Positions 1-10,754 are shown, numbered from the stretch's first letter. The stretch: 64,000 nucleotides of DNA from Polyangium fumosum (GCF_005144585.1 NZ_SSMQ01000003.1:243301-307300), one strand, 5' to 3'. Notes: generated from the letters alone by a model not told the origin. Numbers and translations are program-made.

Positions 1-1614
1 GCAAACCGGGATCTGCCAGGTCGATTCGGCCGCGCCCGCGGAGCCGGCTGGGAGCCAGCGCGATTGGGCGAGTTTTACGGTGGGGGGTTTGCCCTTTTCG
101 CACGAGAGCTCGGCCTTGACGAGCGGGACGCCGGGTTGGTCGAGGAACGTCGCGAACGCGGGTCCGATCTCGGGGCCGGTTTCGGCGGAGAGCGCGCGCA
201 GGAAATCGGCCGCTTTTGCATTGCCGTGGGCGTGCTCGTCGAGGTAGCGGCGGACGCCGCGCTGGAACTTCTCGGGGCCGACGTAGGCCTCGAACATGCG
301 GAGGACGGCCGCGCCTTTCTGGTAGGTGATGCTGTCGAAGGCATTGGCGATGTCGTCCTGGGTGCGGATCTCCTGCCGGATTTTCCGCGCGCTGAGGAGG
401 CCGTCCTCACCCATGGCATACGAGGCCGAGGCGACGCGGCGGGTGTCTTCGTGCCAGGACGGGGCAAAACGCTCGACGGTCTTGCTGCCCATCCAGGTGG
501 CGAAGGCCTCGTTGAGCCAGATGTCCTCCCAGTAGTCCATGGTGACGAGGTTGCCGAACCATTGATGGGCGAGCTCGTGGGCCATGGTCGCGGTGAAGCC
601 ACGCCGGAACATCGGCGTCTCGTCGGCCGGCGCGGCGAGCGAGCCGCGGGCGCCATAGGTGATGAGCCCCGGGTTTTCCATGGCGCCAAACGAGGCGAGG
701 CGCGGGACGGCCACGACGTCGAGCTTTTCGTACGGATAGGCCGATCCGAGGTACTCTTCGAGGATGCCGAGCAGCGACGGCGTGGTCTTGGCCGCGAACG
801 AGGCTTTGCCGGCGGCGCCGCGGGGGACGGCGAGGCGGACCGGGATCTTGTTTTTCCCGGCCGTGCCCGCATCGACGAGGTCGAAGGGCCCGACCGCGAA
901 GGCGACGAGGTAACTCGGCAAGGGCTGCGTGGGCGCGAAACGGACGAGCTTCATGCCGCCCGGCTCCTTGGTCTCGCCGAGCACCGGCGTATTCGAGAGG
1001 GCGACGTCGGCCTCGCGCACGCGGAGCGAGATTTGCCAGGGGACCTTCACGCCCGGGTCGTCGATGCAAGGAAAGACGCGACGCGCAGCGGTGGCCTCGA
1101 AATGGGAGAAGATATACGAAACGCCGTCGGCCTCCTCGCGGAAGGCGCCGTGATCGTCGAGGGACGATATCGCGCCGCGGTATTTCACGACGAGGCGCGC
1201 CGAGCCGGCGGGCGCCGGGGTGTCGAGCGCGAATCCGACGAGGTCGCCTTTCGTGGGCACGACGCGGAGCGGGAGGTGCTTGGCCGCGGCCTCGATACGC
1301 GCTTCCTCGACAGTGAGGTGCTCGGCGTGGAGCCAAAGGACACGCGTGGGCTCGGCGAGGCTCAGGTCGATGGTGATTTCGCCGCGGAGGACGTCGTCGC
1401 CCGGGACGAGGGTGAGCATCGCGGCATAACGAAGCGGATGCACGGCGCGCGGGAGGCGCAGGCCCGTCGGAGGCGCGGGGAGGTCGGCCGCGGGCGCGGC
1501 GGCCTGGGGTTTGGCGGCGGCGACGGGCTCCGGCGGCGGCGCGGGCGGCGGCGGAGCAGCGGAACAAGCGACAGTCGTGGCGAGGAGCGCGAGGAGCGAG
1601 CGAGGGGATTTCAT
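1..1614 (-). CDS. M1-family aminopeptidase (aminopeptidase N-like) lipoprotein, C-terminus cut by window edge
   Basis: Zinc metallopeptidase of the M1 family that would remove N-terminal residues from peptides; the lipoprotein signal places it on the cell envelope. The reading frame stays open from an ATG at 1612-1614 to base 1 (538 codons, no stop), so the C-terminal part lies outside. The N-terminus MKSPRSLLALLATTVAC is a lipoprotein signal, followed by a Pro/Ala linker. The M1 exopeptidase motif GAMEN is encoded at about 673-687 and the zinc motif HELAHQWFGN at about 550-580, with the downstream NEAFA glutamate of the third zinc ligand. No complete operon partner is visible. The start is the only ATG giving a proper signal peptide. 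Confidence 0.9.
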   Translation of the reverse strand, partial: MKSPRSLLALLATTVACSAAPPPPAPPPEPVAAAKPQAAAPAADLPAPPTGLRLPRAVHPLRYAAMLTLVPGDDVLRGEITIDLSLAEPTRVLWLHAEHLTVEEARIEAAAKHLPLRVVPTKGDLVGFALDTPAPAGSARLVVKYRGAISSLDDHGAFREEADGVSYIFSHFEATAARRVFPCIDDPGVKVPWQISLRVREADVALSNTPVLGETKEPGGMKLVRFAPTQPLPSYLVAFAVGPFDLVDAGTAGKNKIPVRLAVPRGAAGKASFAAKTTPSLLGILEEYLGSAYPYEKLDVVAVPRLASFGAMENPGLITYGARGSLAAPADETPMFRRGFTATMAHELAHQWFGNLVTMDYWEDIWLNEAFATWMGSKTVERFAPSWHEDTRRVASASYAMGEDGLLSARKIRQEIRTQDDIANAFDSITYQKGAAVLRMFEAYVGPEKFQRGVRRYLDEHAHGNAKAADFLRALSAETGPEIGPAFATFLDQPGVPLVKAELSCEKGKPPTVKLAQSRWLPAGSAGAAESTWQIPVC

Positions 1615-1797
1615 GATTCGGCTCGGAGGGCGGGCGGAAGCGCGCGCATGGTGGCACGAGGCGCGCCCGAGAGCACGATGGTTCGGTTTCCGCGGCAGCC
1701 GCCACCCCGCGCCATGGCGCCGCCACCCCGGATGAGGGCATTTTCATGCACGACAGCGGCGTTTTTTCCTGGCACGTCGTTCGCTCAGGGGCAGGGC

Positions 1798-2748
1798 ATG
1801 CAGCCCAGGAAGCGGAAGGGCGAGGCGGGGCTCGACGACGACGTCGATCTCGTGCTCCGCCACGTGTCCCGGCAATTCCCCAGCGAGGTGGCGCGCGCGC
1901 TCTGCGACGCGGGCGGGCCCATCGAGCCCCTCGGATGGGTGGACACGCAGGTGACGGGGCGCCAGCGGAGGCTCGATCGCGCGCTTTCGGTGCAAGTCGG
2001 CGACGGGCGGCGGCTGCTCCACGCAGAGTGGACACTCACGATGAACGAGGAAATCGCTTTCCGCGTCTTCGAATACCACAACCTGACGGCGCTCGCGGCG
2101 GCCGACGAGGCGCGCGGGAGCCGAGGCACGCCGCTGCCGATCGAGAGCGTGGTGATCGTCCTGTCCGGTCGGGAAGAACCCTGGCCGACACACGCCGCGT
2201 ACCGAACCTCCCCGGCGCAGGCCCCGTTTTGCGGGGTGCGTTTCCGGATCGAGCCGGTCTACCAGCGCACCGTGGCCGAACTCGAAGGCCGCGGGAGTCC
2301 GTTCTGGATGATTTTCGCGCCCCTGGCCGTCGACGCGGATGCGCGCAATCTGGAGGCGGTGCTGGAAGACCTGCGTGCCCGGACGAACGAACGCGACTTC
2401 GCAGAGCTCGGCGCAGCGATGGTCGCCTTGGCGGGTGCGGATAAGAGGCAGCGGAGACTCGCGGACGTGGTACACTCCTGTTTGTCGCGGGAGATCGTCA
2501 TGCAAAACCGGATCTACAGAGAAGGAAAGGCGATGGGGATCGAGGAGGGGGTTGTCCAAGGCCAGCTCGCGGTGTTCGCGCGCCAGGTCGAGCGACGGCT
2601 CCGACGCCCCCTCCGCACAGACGAACAGGAGCAGCTCGCCGAACACCTGCGGGTGGACGGTCCCGACGTCGTCGCCGATGCCATTTTCGACCTCGAAAGC
2701 CGCGAACTCTGGCGTTCGCTTCTGGCGCCGAGAACGCCGACGCAATGA
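1798..2748 (+). CDS. Rpn/YhgA-like (PD-(D/E)XK superfamily) putative nuclease-family protein
   Basis: 316 residues resembling the 'Rpn family recombination-promoting nuclease/putative transposase' group common in myxobacteria and cyanobacteria. The N-terminal half carries VDTQVTGRQRRLDRAL and LLHAEWTLTM, which fit the D...E-x-hydrophobic core of that nuclease fold. Next comes a region with HNLTALA, and the tail EEGVVQGQLAVFARQVERR matches the C-terminal helices of the family. The open frame extends far upstream antisense to the aminopeptidase. The ATG at 1798 is chosen because similar proteins begin just before the 'VDLVLRHV' helix. Nuclease activity is inferred only, and the catalytic lysine is not obvious. 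It stands alone between unrelated genes. Confidence 0.7.
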   Translation: MQPRKRKGEAGLDDDVDLVLRHVSRQFPSEVARALCDAGGPIEPLGWVDTQVTGRQRRLDRALSVQVGDGRRLLHAEWTLTMNEEIAFRVFEYHNLTALAAADEARGSRGTPLPIESVVIVLSGREEPWPTHAAYRTSPAQAPFCGVRFRIEPVYQRTVAELEGRGSPFWMIFAPLAVDADARNLEAVLEDLRARTNERDFAELGAAMVALAGADKRQRRLADVVHSCLSREIVMQNRIYREGKAMGIEEGVVQGQLAVFARQVERRLRRPLRTDEQEQLAEHLRVDGPDVVADAIFDLESRELWRSLLAPRTPTQ

Positions 2749-2805
2749 CACGCCTCCATTCTCGGGTGCGCCGGTAGAGAAGCGGGTCCGTGGTATACCC
2801 GGGCC

Positions 2806-3198
2806 ATGCAAAAACGACGGGTGTTCTCGGGCGCGGAGTGGGAAGCACGCGTGGGGTATTGCCGCGCCGTGGCGGTCGGGCCGCACGTGTACGTGGGGGG
2901 GACGGCGCCCGTCGCAGCAGGCGGAGGGACGCACGGAAAGGGGGACGCGTACGCGCAGGCGATCCGATGCTTCGAGATCATCGAGGCGGCGCTGCGGGAA
3001 CTCGGCGGATCCCTTGCGGATGTGGTTCGCACGCGGATGTACGTGACCGACATCGAGCGCTGGCCCGAGATCGGGCGCGCGCACAAGGAGAAAGTCGGCG
3101 CCCACGCGCCCGCCGCGACGATGGTCGAGGTGCGGCGGCTCATCGCGCCGGACATGATCGTGGAAATCGAGGTCGACGCCTACGTCGAGGGCGCCTGA
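2806..3198 (+). CDS. RidA/YjgF/YER057c family protein
   Basis: 130-residue protein of the RidA family, which in characterised members hydrolyses reactive enamine/imine intermediates made by PLP enzymes. It shows the family core: GPHVYVGGTAPV in the first half, AIRCFEIIEAALRELGGSL, and the signature RTRMYVTDIERWPEIGRAH, whose arginine aligns with the substrate-carboxylate-binding Arg of RidA. It ends with IVEIEVDAYVEGA. Length matches the family (about 125-135). It is a single gene convergent with the beta-propeller operon 22 bp away. Because the key Arg is present, imine deaminase activity is plausible but the substrate cannot be told. Confidence 0.9.
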   Translation: MQKRRVFSGAEWEARVGYCRAVAVGPHVYVGGTAPVAAGGGTHGKGDAYAQAIRCFEIIEAALRELGGSLADVVRTRMYVTDIERWPEIGRAHKEKVGAHAPAATMVEVRRLIAPDMIVEIEVDAYVEGA

Positions 3199-3220
3199 GC
3201 CGGGCGCACGCGCCGCCGGC

Positions 3221-4600
3221 TCATTGCTCGAGCACGAGGACCGATTTGTCGTAATAGGACGCGACGACGGCGCGGGAGCTGTCGCGCGTGACGTCCACGG
3301 CGCAGACGCCAGGGCCCGTGGGAATCGTGGCGACGATGCGGAGCGGGTCGCCCGCGATGACAGCCACGCCGCTGCCCTTCGGAGGCCGCTCCATGCCGCC
3401 GAGCGCGACGAAGAGCGTGCGGCCGTCGGGCGAGGCCGCGCCCGCGCAAGGTGAGCCGTCGAGCATGAGCGTGCTCGTGACCTTCATCGTGGCGAGGTCG
3501 ACGACCGTGACCGTGCGCGCCTTGCTGTCGAGCGTGACGCCGAGGCGATCGTCGTTCAGGAGGAACCCCTGCTCCGGGCTCAAGCCCACGGCCGTCGACT
3601 TGACCTGCGTGGTCGCAGCGATGTCGAGCAGCACGGCCTTGTTCGAGACGCGGTCCGGGAAGAAGAGCGTGCCGCCATCCCGAGAGATCGTGCCCGTGCG
3701 CGGCTCGCGGCCGACGAAGATGCTGCGGCGCGTGGCGCCAAAGGGCTCCTCGCTCGGGTCGAAGAGGTCGATCCACGCGCCCGCCGCGCGGCCGCCGTGC
3801 GAAAGCGCGCCCATCGCCGCGATGTACGGGCGGTTCTCGGCACGGACGAGGAAGAGCTGGCCCGTCGCGTGCGGCAAGGTGATGTCCGCGAGGCGCACGC
3901 CCGTCGGCAGGTCGAAGCGCGCGACGCGCTTGCCGTCGATGGTCGAAGCCACGACGCTACGGCCGTCCGGCATCGGGACGATCTCGCCTGGGCTCTTGCC
4001 GACGTCGAGCAGCACGGGATCCCGATCCCACGTCGACGTATCCATCACCGGGATCCGCGCCGCGTCCTCGTGCCGGAGGACGGCGACGTACCGGTCGAAG
4101 AGCATCCGGATCTCGTCGCCCTGCGCCGGCACCGACGCCTTGTGCACGAGCTCGCCCGTCTTCAGCTTGTACTCGCGCAGCGTGGCGTCGTCGGCGCTGA
4201 CGTAGACGCTCGTGCCCTTCGGGTGGAAGACGACGTCGAGCGGGTGGGCGTCGCCGAGGCGGATCTCGCGGGTCTTCCAGCGCTTCTGCGGGTCGGCGGG
4301 CGTGGGCTCGGGCTCGGCCTCGATCTCGGGGCCGATCGAGCCGGGACGCGGCGCCCCCGCGGCGCTGCTGGATCCCGCAGGATCGAGGTTCGTCAGCGGC
4401 GGTGCCTCGCCGACGGGGGACTCGCGCCCACCGACGACGACGGCGAAGAGCGTCCCGGCGAGCGCGATGCCGCCGAGGATCACGCGCGGCACGCGCGGCT
4501 GCGCCTCCGGGACGAGCCACGCCTTGCACGCGCGGCACTTGTGCGCCCCGAAGACGATCGGCGCTTTGCAGGCGGGGCACGGGACGCGCTGCTGGCTCAT
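3221..4600 (-). CDS. Zinc-ribbon / TM / YncE-like beta-propeller protein (second of coupled pair)
   Basis: 459 residues. The N-terminus has a zinc ribbon with two CxxC knuckles (CPACKAP and CRACKAW), then one membrane helix (VILGGIALAGTLFAVVVGG), a Ser/Pro/Glu-rich linker, and a long extracytoplasmic beta-propeller of YncE/WD-like repeats (for example KGTSVYVSADDATLREYKL and PDGRSVVASTIDGKRVARF). The start ATG at 4598-4600 overlaps the stop of the upstream gene as ATGA, so it is translationally coupled. The partner at 4597-6072 has the same architecture, suggesting an old duplication and a joint envelope scaffold or sensing role. No enzymatic motif is visible; exact function unknown. Confidence 0.8.
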   Translation of the reverse strand: MSQQRVPCPACKAPIVFGAHKCRACKAWLVPEAQPRVPRVILGGIALAGTLFAVVVGGRESPVGEAPPLTNLDPAGSSSAAGAPRPGSIGPEIEAEPEPTPADPQKRWKTREIRLGDAHPLDVVFHPKGTSVYVSADDATLREYKLKTGELVHKASVPAQGDEIRMLFDRYVAVLRHEDAARIPVMDTSTWDRDPVLLDVGKSPGEIVPMPDGRSVVASTIDGKRVARFDLPTGVRLADITLPHATGQLFLVRAENRPYIAAMGALSHGGRAAGAWIDLFDPSEEPFGATRRSIFVGREPRTGTISRDGGTLFFPDRVSNKAVLLDIAATTQVKSTAVGLSPEQGFLLNDDRLGVTLDSKARTVTVVDLATMKVTSTLMLDGSPCAGAASPDGRTLFVALGGMERPPKGSGVAVIAGDPLRIVATIPTGPGVCAVDVTRDSSRAVVASYYDKSVLVLEQ

Positions 4601-6072
4601 CGCACCACCCACGCGACCTTGGCCCAATCCGAGAAGACGAGCGCCATGCGGCCGTCCGGCGTCAGCCGCACGCGCTTGGGCTCGCCCGAGAGCGGAAGGA
4701 GCTTCACCGCGTAGGACTCGAGATCCACGAGCGCGAGCGAGCCCGCGCCGTCGCCGGTGAGCGTCACGAGCGCCTGCTCGCCGTCGGGCGTGACCACGAG
4801 GTCGGTCGCCCGCCCGTTGAACGGGATGTGCCGCGCAAGCTCACCCTTCACGAGGTCGAAGACCTCGAGCGCGCGTCCCTCGTGGCAACGCACGAGCGCG
4901 CGGCGTCCGCGACGCACGAGCTCGATTTGCTCGGGCTCATCGCACGTCTGGATCCGCTCGCGACGGCGCACCGCCCCCGAGGGCAGCCATTCGAGCGGCA
5001 CGAGCGCGTCTTCGGCGCGGAGGACGACGTAACTCGCGCTTCCGTCCGGCGTCATCAGCACGCTGACGGGGTTGCCCAGCATCGACGTGCGCACGCGGTC
5101 CTGTTGCGACGCGAGGCGGCTCGGATCAAACGCATACACGGCGCCGCCCGCGGGATCCCGCAGGCCCGGCAGCGGGACCTGGCCCGTCGTGCCGAGCGCA
5201 CGCGTGCCCGTGTCGTCGACGCCCATCGGCCCCACGGGGTCGTCGCCGAAATGGATGCGGTCGATCTCTGCGTGGTACTCCGTCGCCAGGATTGCGACCG
5301 CGTGCGCCGACGGCAACGATACGAGCGCGCGCCGGCCGTTCGCTCCGACCGAAACCTGCCCGACCATTGCGCCGAGATCGATCGTCTTTTGCAGGCCCGT
5401 CGTCGCTGCGTCGACGACGTAGAGCCGCTGCGGCGAGGTCGCGTAGAGGTGCTCGCCGACGCGGTAGAGGCCCTTGATCTGCGGCGCATCGCTGACCAGC
5501 GTGACGAGCGCGCCCGTGCGCGCGTCGTGGACCTCGATGCCCGTGAGCAGCGCGAGCGCGAAGCGATCCGCGTCGAGCGGCAAGGCGTCGGAGACATCCT
5601 TCGGCAAGGCGAAGGGCCCCGTCACGAGGGGTTGCTCGCCGAGGTGTCCGACATCGTTTGGCTTTTGCCAGACGCACTGGCCGACCTGGCAAGCCTCGCC
5701 GTGCCAGCAGGGCGAGGTGCAGGTCGGCGTGACGACGCTCGGCGAGCGCGAGGCGGCCTTCGGCGGGAGGAAGCGGCCCGGGGCGAGGCTGCGGAGGGCG
5801 ATGCCGGTCGCGAGCACGCCGGCCATCGCGAGGCCCGTGACGAGCGGACGCCAGTGCAAAGACAGCCAGCTCGGCGCCTTCACCGTCACCGCGCCCGTGC
5901 GAAGGCTCTTGCTGCCGGCGAGGGGCTCGTCACACTCGGGGCAGAGATCGACCCCAGGCGCCACGGACTCCAGGCACGTCGGGCACCGCAGCCGCTTCTT
6001 GCCGGCGTCGCGGACGGAGATCGGCGCGCTGGTCTTGGCGGGGGTCAGGGGAGGCGGTGCGGCGTCGTGCAC
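4597..6072 (-). CDS. Zinc-ribbon / TM / beta-propeller protein (first of coupled pair)
   Basis: About 491 residues from a GTG at 6070-6072. A zinc ribbon (RCPTCLESV and LCPECDEPL) is followed by one TM helix (LVTGLAMAGVLATGIAL), a Cys-containing segment (CTSPCWHGEACQVGQCVW) that looks like an extracytoplasmic EGF-like or disulfide-rich stalk, and then beta-propeller repeats such as GVGANGRRALVSLPSAHAV-type blades. The start is uncertain. An in-frame ATG at 6189 would add 39 low-complexity residues and leave only 19 bp to the divergent lipoprotein gene, so the GTG is preferred although neither has a clear ribosome site. The stop overlaps the next gene's ATG (ATGA). Confidence 0.75.
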   Translation of the reverse strand: MHDAAPPPLTPAKTSAPISVRDAGKKRLRCPTCLESVAPGVDLCPECDEPLAGSKSLRTGAVTVKAPSWLSLHWRPLVTGLAMAGVLATGIALRSLAPGRFLPPKAASRSPSVVTPTCTSPCWHGEACQVGQCVWQKPNDVGHLGEQPLVTGPFALPKDVSDALPLDADRFALALLTGIEVHDARTGALVTLVSDAPQIKGLYRVGEHLYATSPQRLYVVDAATTGLQKTIDLGAMVGQVSVGANGRRALVSLPSAHAVAILATEYHAEIDRIHFGDDPVGPMGVDDTGTRALGTTGQVPLPGLRDPAGGAVYAFDPSRLASQQDRVRTSMLGNPVSVLMTPDGSASYVVLRAEDALVPLEWLPSGAVRRRERIQTCDEPEQIELVRRGRRALVRCHEGRALEVFDLVKGELARHIPFNGRATDLVVTPDGEQALVTLTGDGAGSLALVDLESYAVKLLPLSGEPKRVRLTPDGRMALVFSDWAKVAWVVR

Positions 6073-6208
6073 GTTCGGCCGGTGAATACCCCGAGCGCGT
6101 CCCGGCGTCGAGGGGGGCGAAGCCGATCCGCCCGAGGCAGCGATGGGGTTTGGGGCAAAGGCCGCCGTGAGGCGAGCCGAAGCCCGCATGTGGACGTAAG
6201 ATGCCGGC

Positions 6209-7081
6209 GTGACTCTGCGAACCCTCTCTCCGTTCCTGCTGCTCACAGCGCTCCTCGCGAGCGCGTGCGGCGGGAGCCAGCACGCGGACGGCGGCAGCGC
6301 CGTCGAGATCCAACGGCCCAAAGAGATGGCGGACCTCGTGCCGCGTGAACGCGAGACCGTCGAACGGCTGCTCGACGAGCAGATCGCGCCCTGCCCCGAC
6401 CAGGCCGTGCCGCTCTCCGTCTGCCTCGACGAGAAGCGACCTTGCAAGGCCTGCGATCCCGCCGCGCGTTTCCTCACGGAGCGCGTGAAAGCCGGCCTCG
6501 GCCGCGCCGACGCCGCGCGCGCCTACGAGCTCCGCTTCGGGAGCAAGGTGACCGCGGTCGACGTCGCCGGCTCGCCGATGAAGGGCTCGGCGTCCGCGCC
6601 CGTCACGATCATGGTCTGGTCGGACTTCGAGTGCCCCGCGTGCCGCCGGATCGTGCCGATCGTCGAGCGCGTCGCCGCAGCACACGAGGACGACGTGCGC
6701 CTCGTGCACAAGTTCTACCCGCTGCCGAGGCACACCCACGCGGAGGTCGCGGCCCGCGCCGCCTACGCCGCCCAGCGGCAAGGGCGCTACTGGGAGATGG
6801 AGCACGCGCTCTTCGAGAACCAGGACAAACTCGGCGAATCCATGATCGGCGAGATCGCCGAAGGGCTCGGGCTCGACATGGGCAAGCTGCGCGCGGACAT
6901 GCAATCCGAGGCGGCGACGAAGACGATCGATCGGGACAAAGCCGACGCGGATCGAGCCGGCCTGATGGGCACGCCGTTCATCCTGATCAACGGGCGCGAG
7001 TTCGACCTCGGCCTCTTCAAGCCCGAGCCCGACCTCGACGCGTGGGTCACGATGGAGATCGAGATCGCCCGCGGGCGCTAG
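6209..7081 (+). CDS. DsbA-family thioredoxin-fold lipoprotein
   Basis: 290-residue predicted lipoprotein (LLTALLASAC, Cys20) with a DsbA-like thioredoxin fold. The active-site motif FECPACRR places the redox pair at about Cys142/Cys145, and GLMGTPFILINGREF supplies the cis-proline loop. An additional PCKACDPAARFL pair (about Cys79/Cys82) precedes the fold, as in several deltaproteobacterial thioredoxin-like proteins. It should act in thiol oxidation, reduction or disulfide shuffling outside the cytoplasm. The start is GTG; an ATG 8 bp upstream reads only three codons before TGA. The 3' end overlaps the convergent IcmF-like gene by 4 bp. Possibly it serves the Cys-rich secreted proteins of this genome. 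Confidence 0.88.
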   Translation: MTLRTLSPFLLLTALLASACGGSQHADGGSAVEIQRPKEMADLVPRERETVERLLDEQIAPCPDQAVPLSVCLDEKRPCKACDPAARFLTERVKAGLGRADAARAYELRFGSKVTAVDVAGSPMKGSASAPVTIMVWSDFECPACRRIVPIVERVAAAHEDDVRLVHKFYPLPRHTHAEVAARAAYAAQRQGRYWEMEHALFENQDKLGESMIGEIAEGLGLDMGKLRADMQSEAATKTIDRDKADADRAGLMGTPFILINGREFDLGLFKPEPDLDAWVTMEIEIARGR

Positions 7082-8166
7082 CGGTTGACGCCCGCGACGA
7101 TGATCGCAGCGATCCACACGAGGATCGCGGAGCCGGCGAGGATCAAGGTCGCGAGATCATCCCGCCAGCGCACGCGCAGCGGCACGAGGTCCTTCTCGGG
7201 CAGCGTGACCGTCTTGACGAGCGCATGGATCGGCAGCCCGCCCGGCCGCATGCCCTGGGGCATCGAGGCCGGGTAGAGGCCCATGCTCTGGAACCGCGCG
7301 ACGCCCGCGCGTTGCCGATCGCCGACGCCGGGCACCGCGCTGCCGATGGCCATCGCGCGGAACCACGGCACACGCTCGTAGGCGTTCGGCATCGCGAGCA
7401 CGCCGAAGACGATGCGGAGCCGATCGAGCAGCTCGCGCACCTCCACGAGGTGCTGGTAGGCACGGATGCGCGTCTCGACATGCTCCTCGCCCGAGAGCTT
7501 CGCGAAGCAGAACATTTCGAAGCGCGCGGCGAGCCCGTCGATCTCTTCACGGATCTTCGGCAGCGCGTCCTGCGGCGCGACCTCCTGGTGCAGCGTGAAG
7601 CCCCACGGATCCTCGCGCTTGCGCTCGGCCGTCCACTGGAACACGTCGGCGAAGCCCCACACCGTGTCGAAGCGGGTGAGGATCACGTACGTGGGCACGT
7701 CGCCGCCGAGGTGCCGGCCGATCTCCACGAGCACGTCGCGGTAGTTCTTCGCGTACGCCTGCACGCCGGCCTCGTCGAGGTCGGCGAAGGCCGCGACGTT
7801 GAGCACGAGGATCAGCGCGTCGAGCGGCTCGCGTGGCCGCTTGCGCAAGAGCTCCTCGCAGAGCGCTTGGAGCAGCGCCGGATCGCGGCGCGGGCCCATG
7901 ACGTGGCCCTCGGGCTCGATGAACGCGCACTCCTCGGCCATCCAGTACGTGCAGAACGGCGTCGAGGACGCGGGCGGCAAGGGCCCGTCGCCGCCGGACC
8001 ACGTGAGGAACTGCGAGCGGATCGCCGTCGTTCGCCCCATCCCCGGATCCCCGACGACGAGGTAGATCGGCACCTGGTAGGGCGGCTTCTTGCTCGGGTG
8101 CTTCTGCGCGATCGCCGCGAGCAGCGCGTCGATCTCCTGGGTGAACGGGCCGATCTCGTTCGCCAT
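7078..8166 (-). CDS. Short IcmF/TssM N-terminal GTPase-like domain protein with C-terminal TM
   Basis: 362 residues matching only the N-terminal nucleotide-binding domain of type VI IcmF/TssM: VPIYLVVGDPGMGRTT (P-loop, about 39-46), CTYWMAEECAFIEPEG (IcmF 'CdWWF..avliD' block), VLNVAAFADL, and VILTRFDTVWGF (TKxD-like). Both invariant lysines (P-loop GK and TKxD) are arginine here. A single TM helix (LILAGSAILVWIAAIIVAGV) ends the protein, whereas full TssM is about 1100 residues with N-terminal TMs and a large periplasmic part. Its ATG overlaps the DotU-like stop (TGATG), so the two are coupled. No other type VI core gene is adjacent. Confidence 0.82.
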   Translation of the reverse strand: MANEIGPFTQEIDALLAAIAQKHPSKKPPYQVPIYLVVGDPGMGRTTAIRSQFLTWSGGDGPLPPASSTPFCTYWMAEECAFIEPEGHVMGPRRDPALLQALCEELLRKRPREPLDALILVLNVAAFADLDEAGVQAYAKNYRDVLVEIGRHLGGDVPTYVILTRFDTVWGFADVFQWTAERKREDPWGFTLHQEVAPQDALPKIREEIDGLAARFEMFCFAKLSGEEHVETRIRAYQHLVEVRELLDRLRIVFGVLAMPNAYERVPWFRAMAIGSAVPGVGDRQRAGVARFQSMGLYPASMPQGMRPGGLPIHALVKTVTLPEKDLVPLRVRWRDDLATLILAGSAILVWIAAIIVAGVNR

Positions 8167-8816
8167 CACTTGCCCCCGACGGCAGAGACGATGATCAGGA
8201 TCAAGCCCACGACCACGAAGAAGATCCCGATCCCGCGGGCCATCCACAGCGATTTCCACCAGGGGTTCTGGTGGTCGATCGGGCGCACCGTCTCCTCGCG
8301 CACGGGCCGCAGCGCGCCCGCGTGCCAGTCGCGATCCGGGTCGACGCCGAGGATCCGCGCGACGTCGATGCGCGTCTGCGTCGCGCCGTACTGCACCTGG
8401 CCGGGCAACCCGAACCTGCCGAGGAAGCCGAGGCCAAGCACGACATAGTACGTGGCGAGCACGCTCTTCGGGCCTTCCTTCACGCGATCGAGGCGCTGGT
8501 AGAACTCGACGCCCGCGTTCGTCGTATGCCAGCGCGTGGCCTGCAGCGAGTATTGCGACCAGAGGGGGCGCAGATCCGGCAGGCTCATCGCGATCTCGTC
8601 GATGATCGCGGCGATGGCGAACTGGCCATCGTCGGACGAGACGACGGGCAGCTCGTCGCTCGCCTTCGAGCTCTTGAGCTCGTTCATCAAGGAGTTTGCC
8701 TGCTGGAGCAGGTGCTCCGCAGGCGGACGCCTCGGGGACTGGCGTACCGCGCAAATCCAGAGGAGCAGCTCCTCGCCATACACGCCGATCGAACGTTCCA
8801 CGCGGCCGGGGAGCAT
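8166..8816 (-). CDS. DotU/TssL family inner-membrane protein
   Basis: 216 residues with the DotU/TssL cytoplasmic helical domain: AIAAIIDEIAMSLP, GVEFYQRLDRVKEG and VLATYYVVLGLGFLGRFG match the family's DE, 'FF..L' and 'GF.G.Y' signatures. A single C-terminal TM (GIGIFFVVVGLILIIVSAV) gives the usual TssL topology. In type VI systems TssL binds TssM; here the gene is coupled to a truncated TssM-like partner, suggesting a small dedicated membrane complex. The ATG at 8814-8816 is chosen because the sequence upstream has no family similarity. It is divergent from enolase, sharing a 106-bp promoter region. Confidence 0.85.
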   Translation of the reverse strand: MLPGRVERSIGVYGEELLLWICAVRQSPRRPPAEHLLQQANSLMNELKSSKASDELPVVSSDDGQFAIAAIIDEIAMSLPDLRPLWSQYSLQATRWHTTNAGVEFYQRLDRVKEGPKSVLATYYVVLGLGFLGRFGLPGQVQYGATQTRIDVARILGVDPDRDWHAGALRPVREETVRPIDHQNPWWKSLWMARGIGIFFVVVGLILIIVSAVGGK

Positions 8817-8856
8817 AACGCGAGTCGCGCCCCGGGGAGGAAGACTTCTGTCGTGA

Positions 8857-10197
<1,341 letters not shown>

Positions 10198-10225
10198 TAC
10201 GCGCGGAGACGCGCACAAAACAGAA

Positions 10226-10260
10226 GCGCCCCGAAGCCTTGGCTCCGGGGCGCTTTCTTT
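10226..10260 (+). terminator. Rho-independent terminator after eno
   Basis: GCGCCCCG pairs with CGGGGCGC (10226-10233 / 10246-10253), extended inward by an AGC/GCT pairing, and is followed by TTTCTTT. An A-rich stretch upstream (CACAAAACAGAA) means it could also stop transcription coming from the RRM gene on the other strand. Confidence 0.85.
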
Positions 10261-10289
10261 CGGGCCGGCTCTCGCCGGGCCCTCACGTC

Positions 10290-10754
<465 letters not shown>

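Noticed and set aside
1769..1786. Possible sigma-54 element TGGCACGTCGTTCGCT before the gene at 1798
   Set aside because: GG and GC have the right 10-base spacing, but the -12 part reads TTCGC instead of TTGC and the predicted start would be almost at the ATG; no second copy supports it.
64..1797. Open frame running upstream of the Rpn-like gene on the plus strand
   Set aside because: It is antisense to the M1 aminopeptidase, whose frame contains all family motifs; the upstream translation is Arg/Gly/Glu-rich shadow sequence typical of GC-rich DNA.
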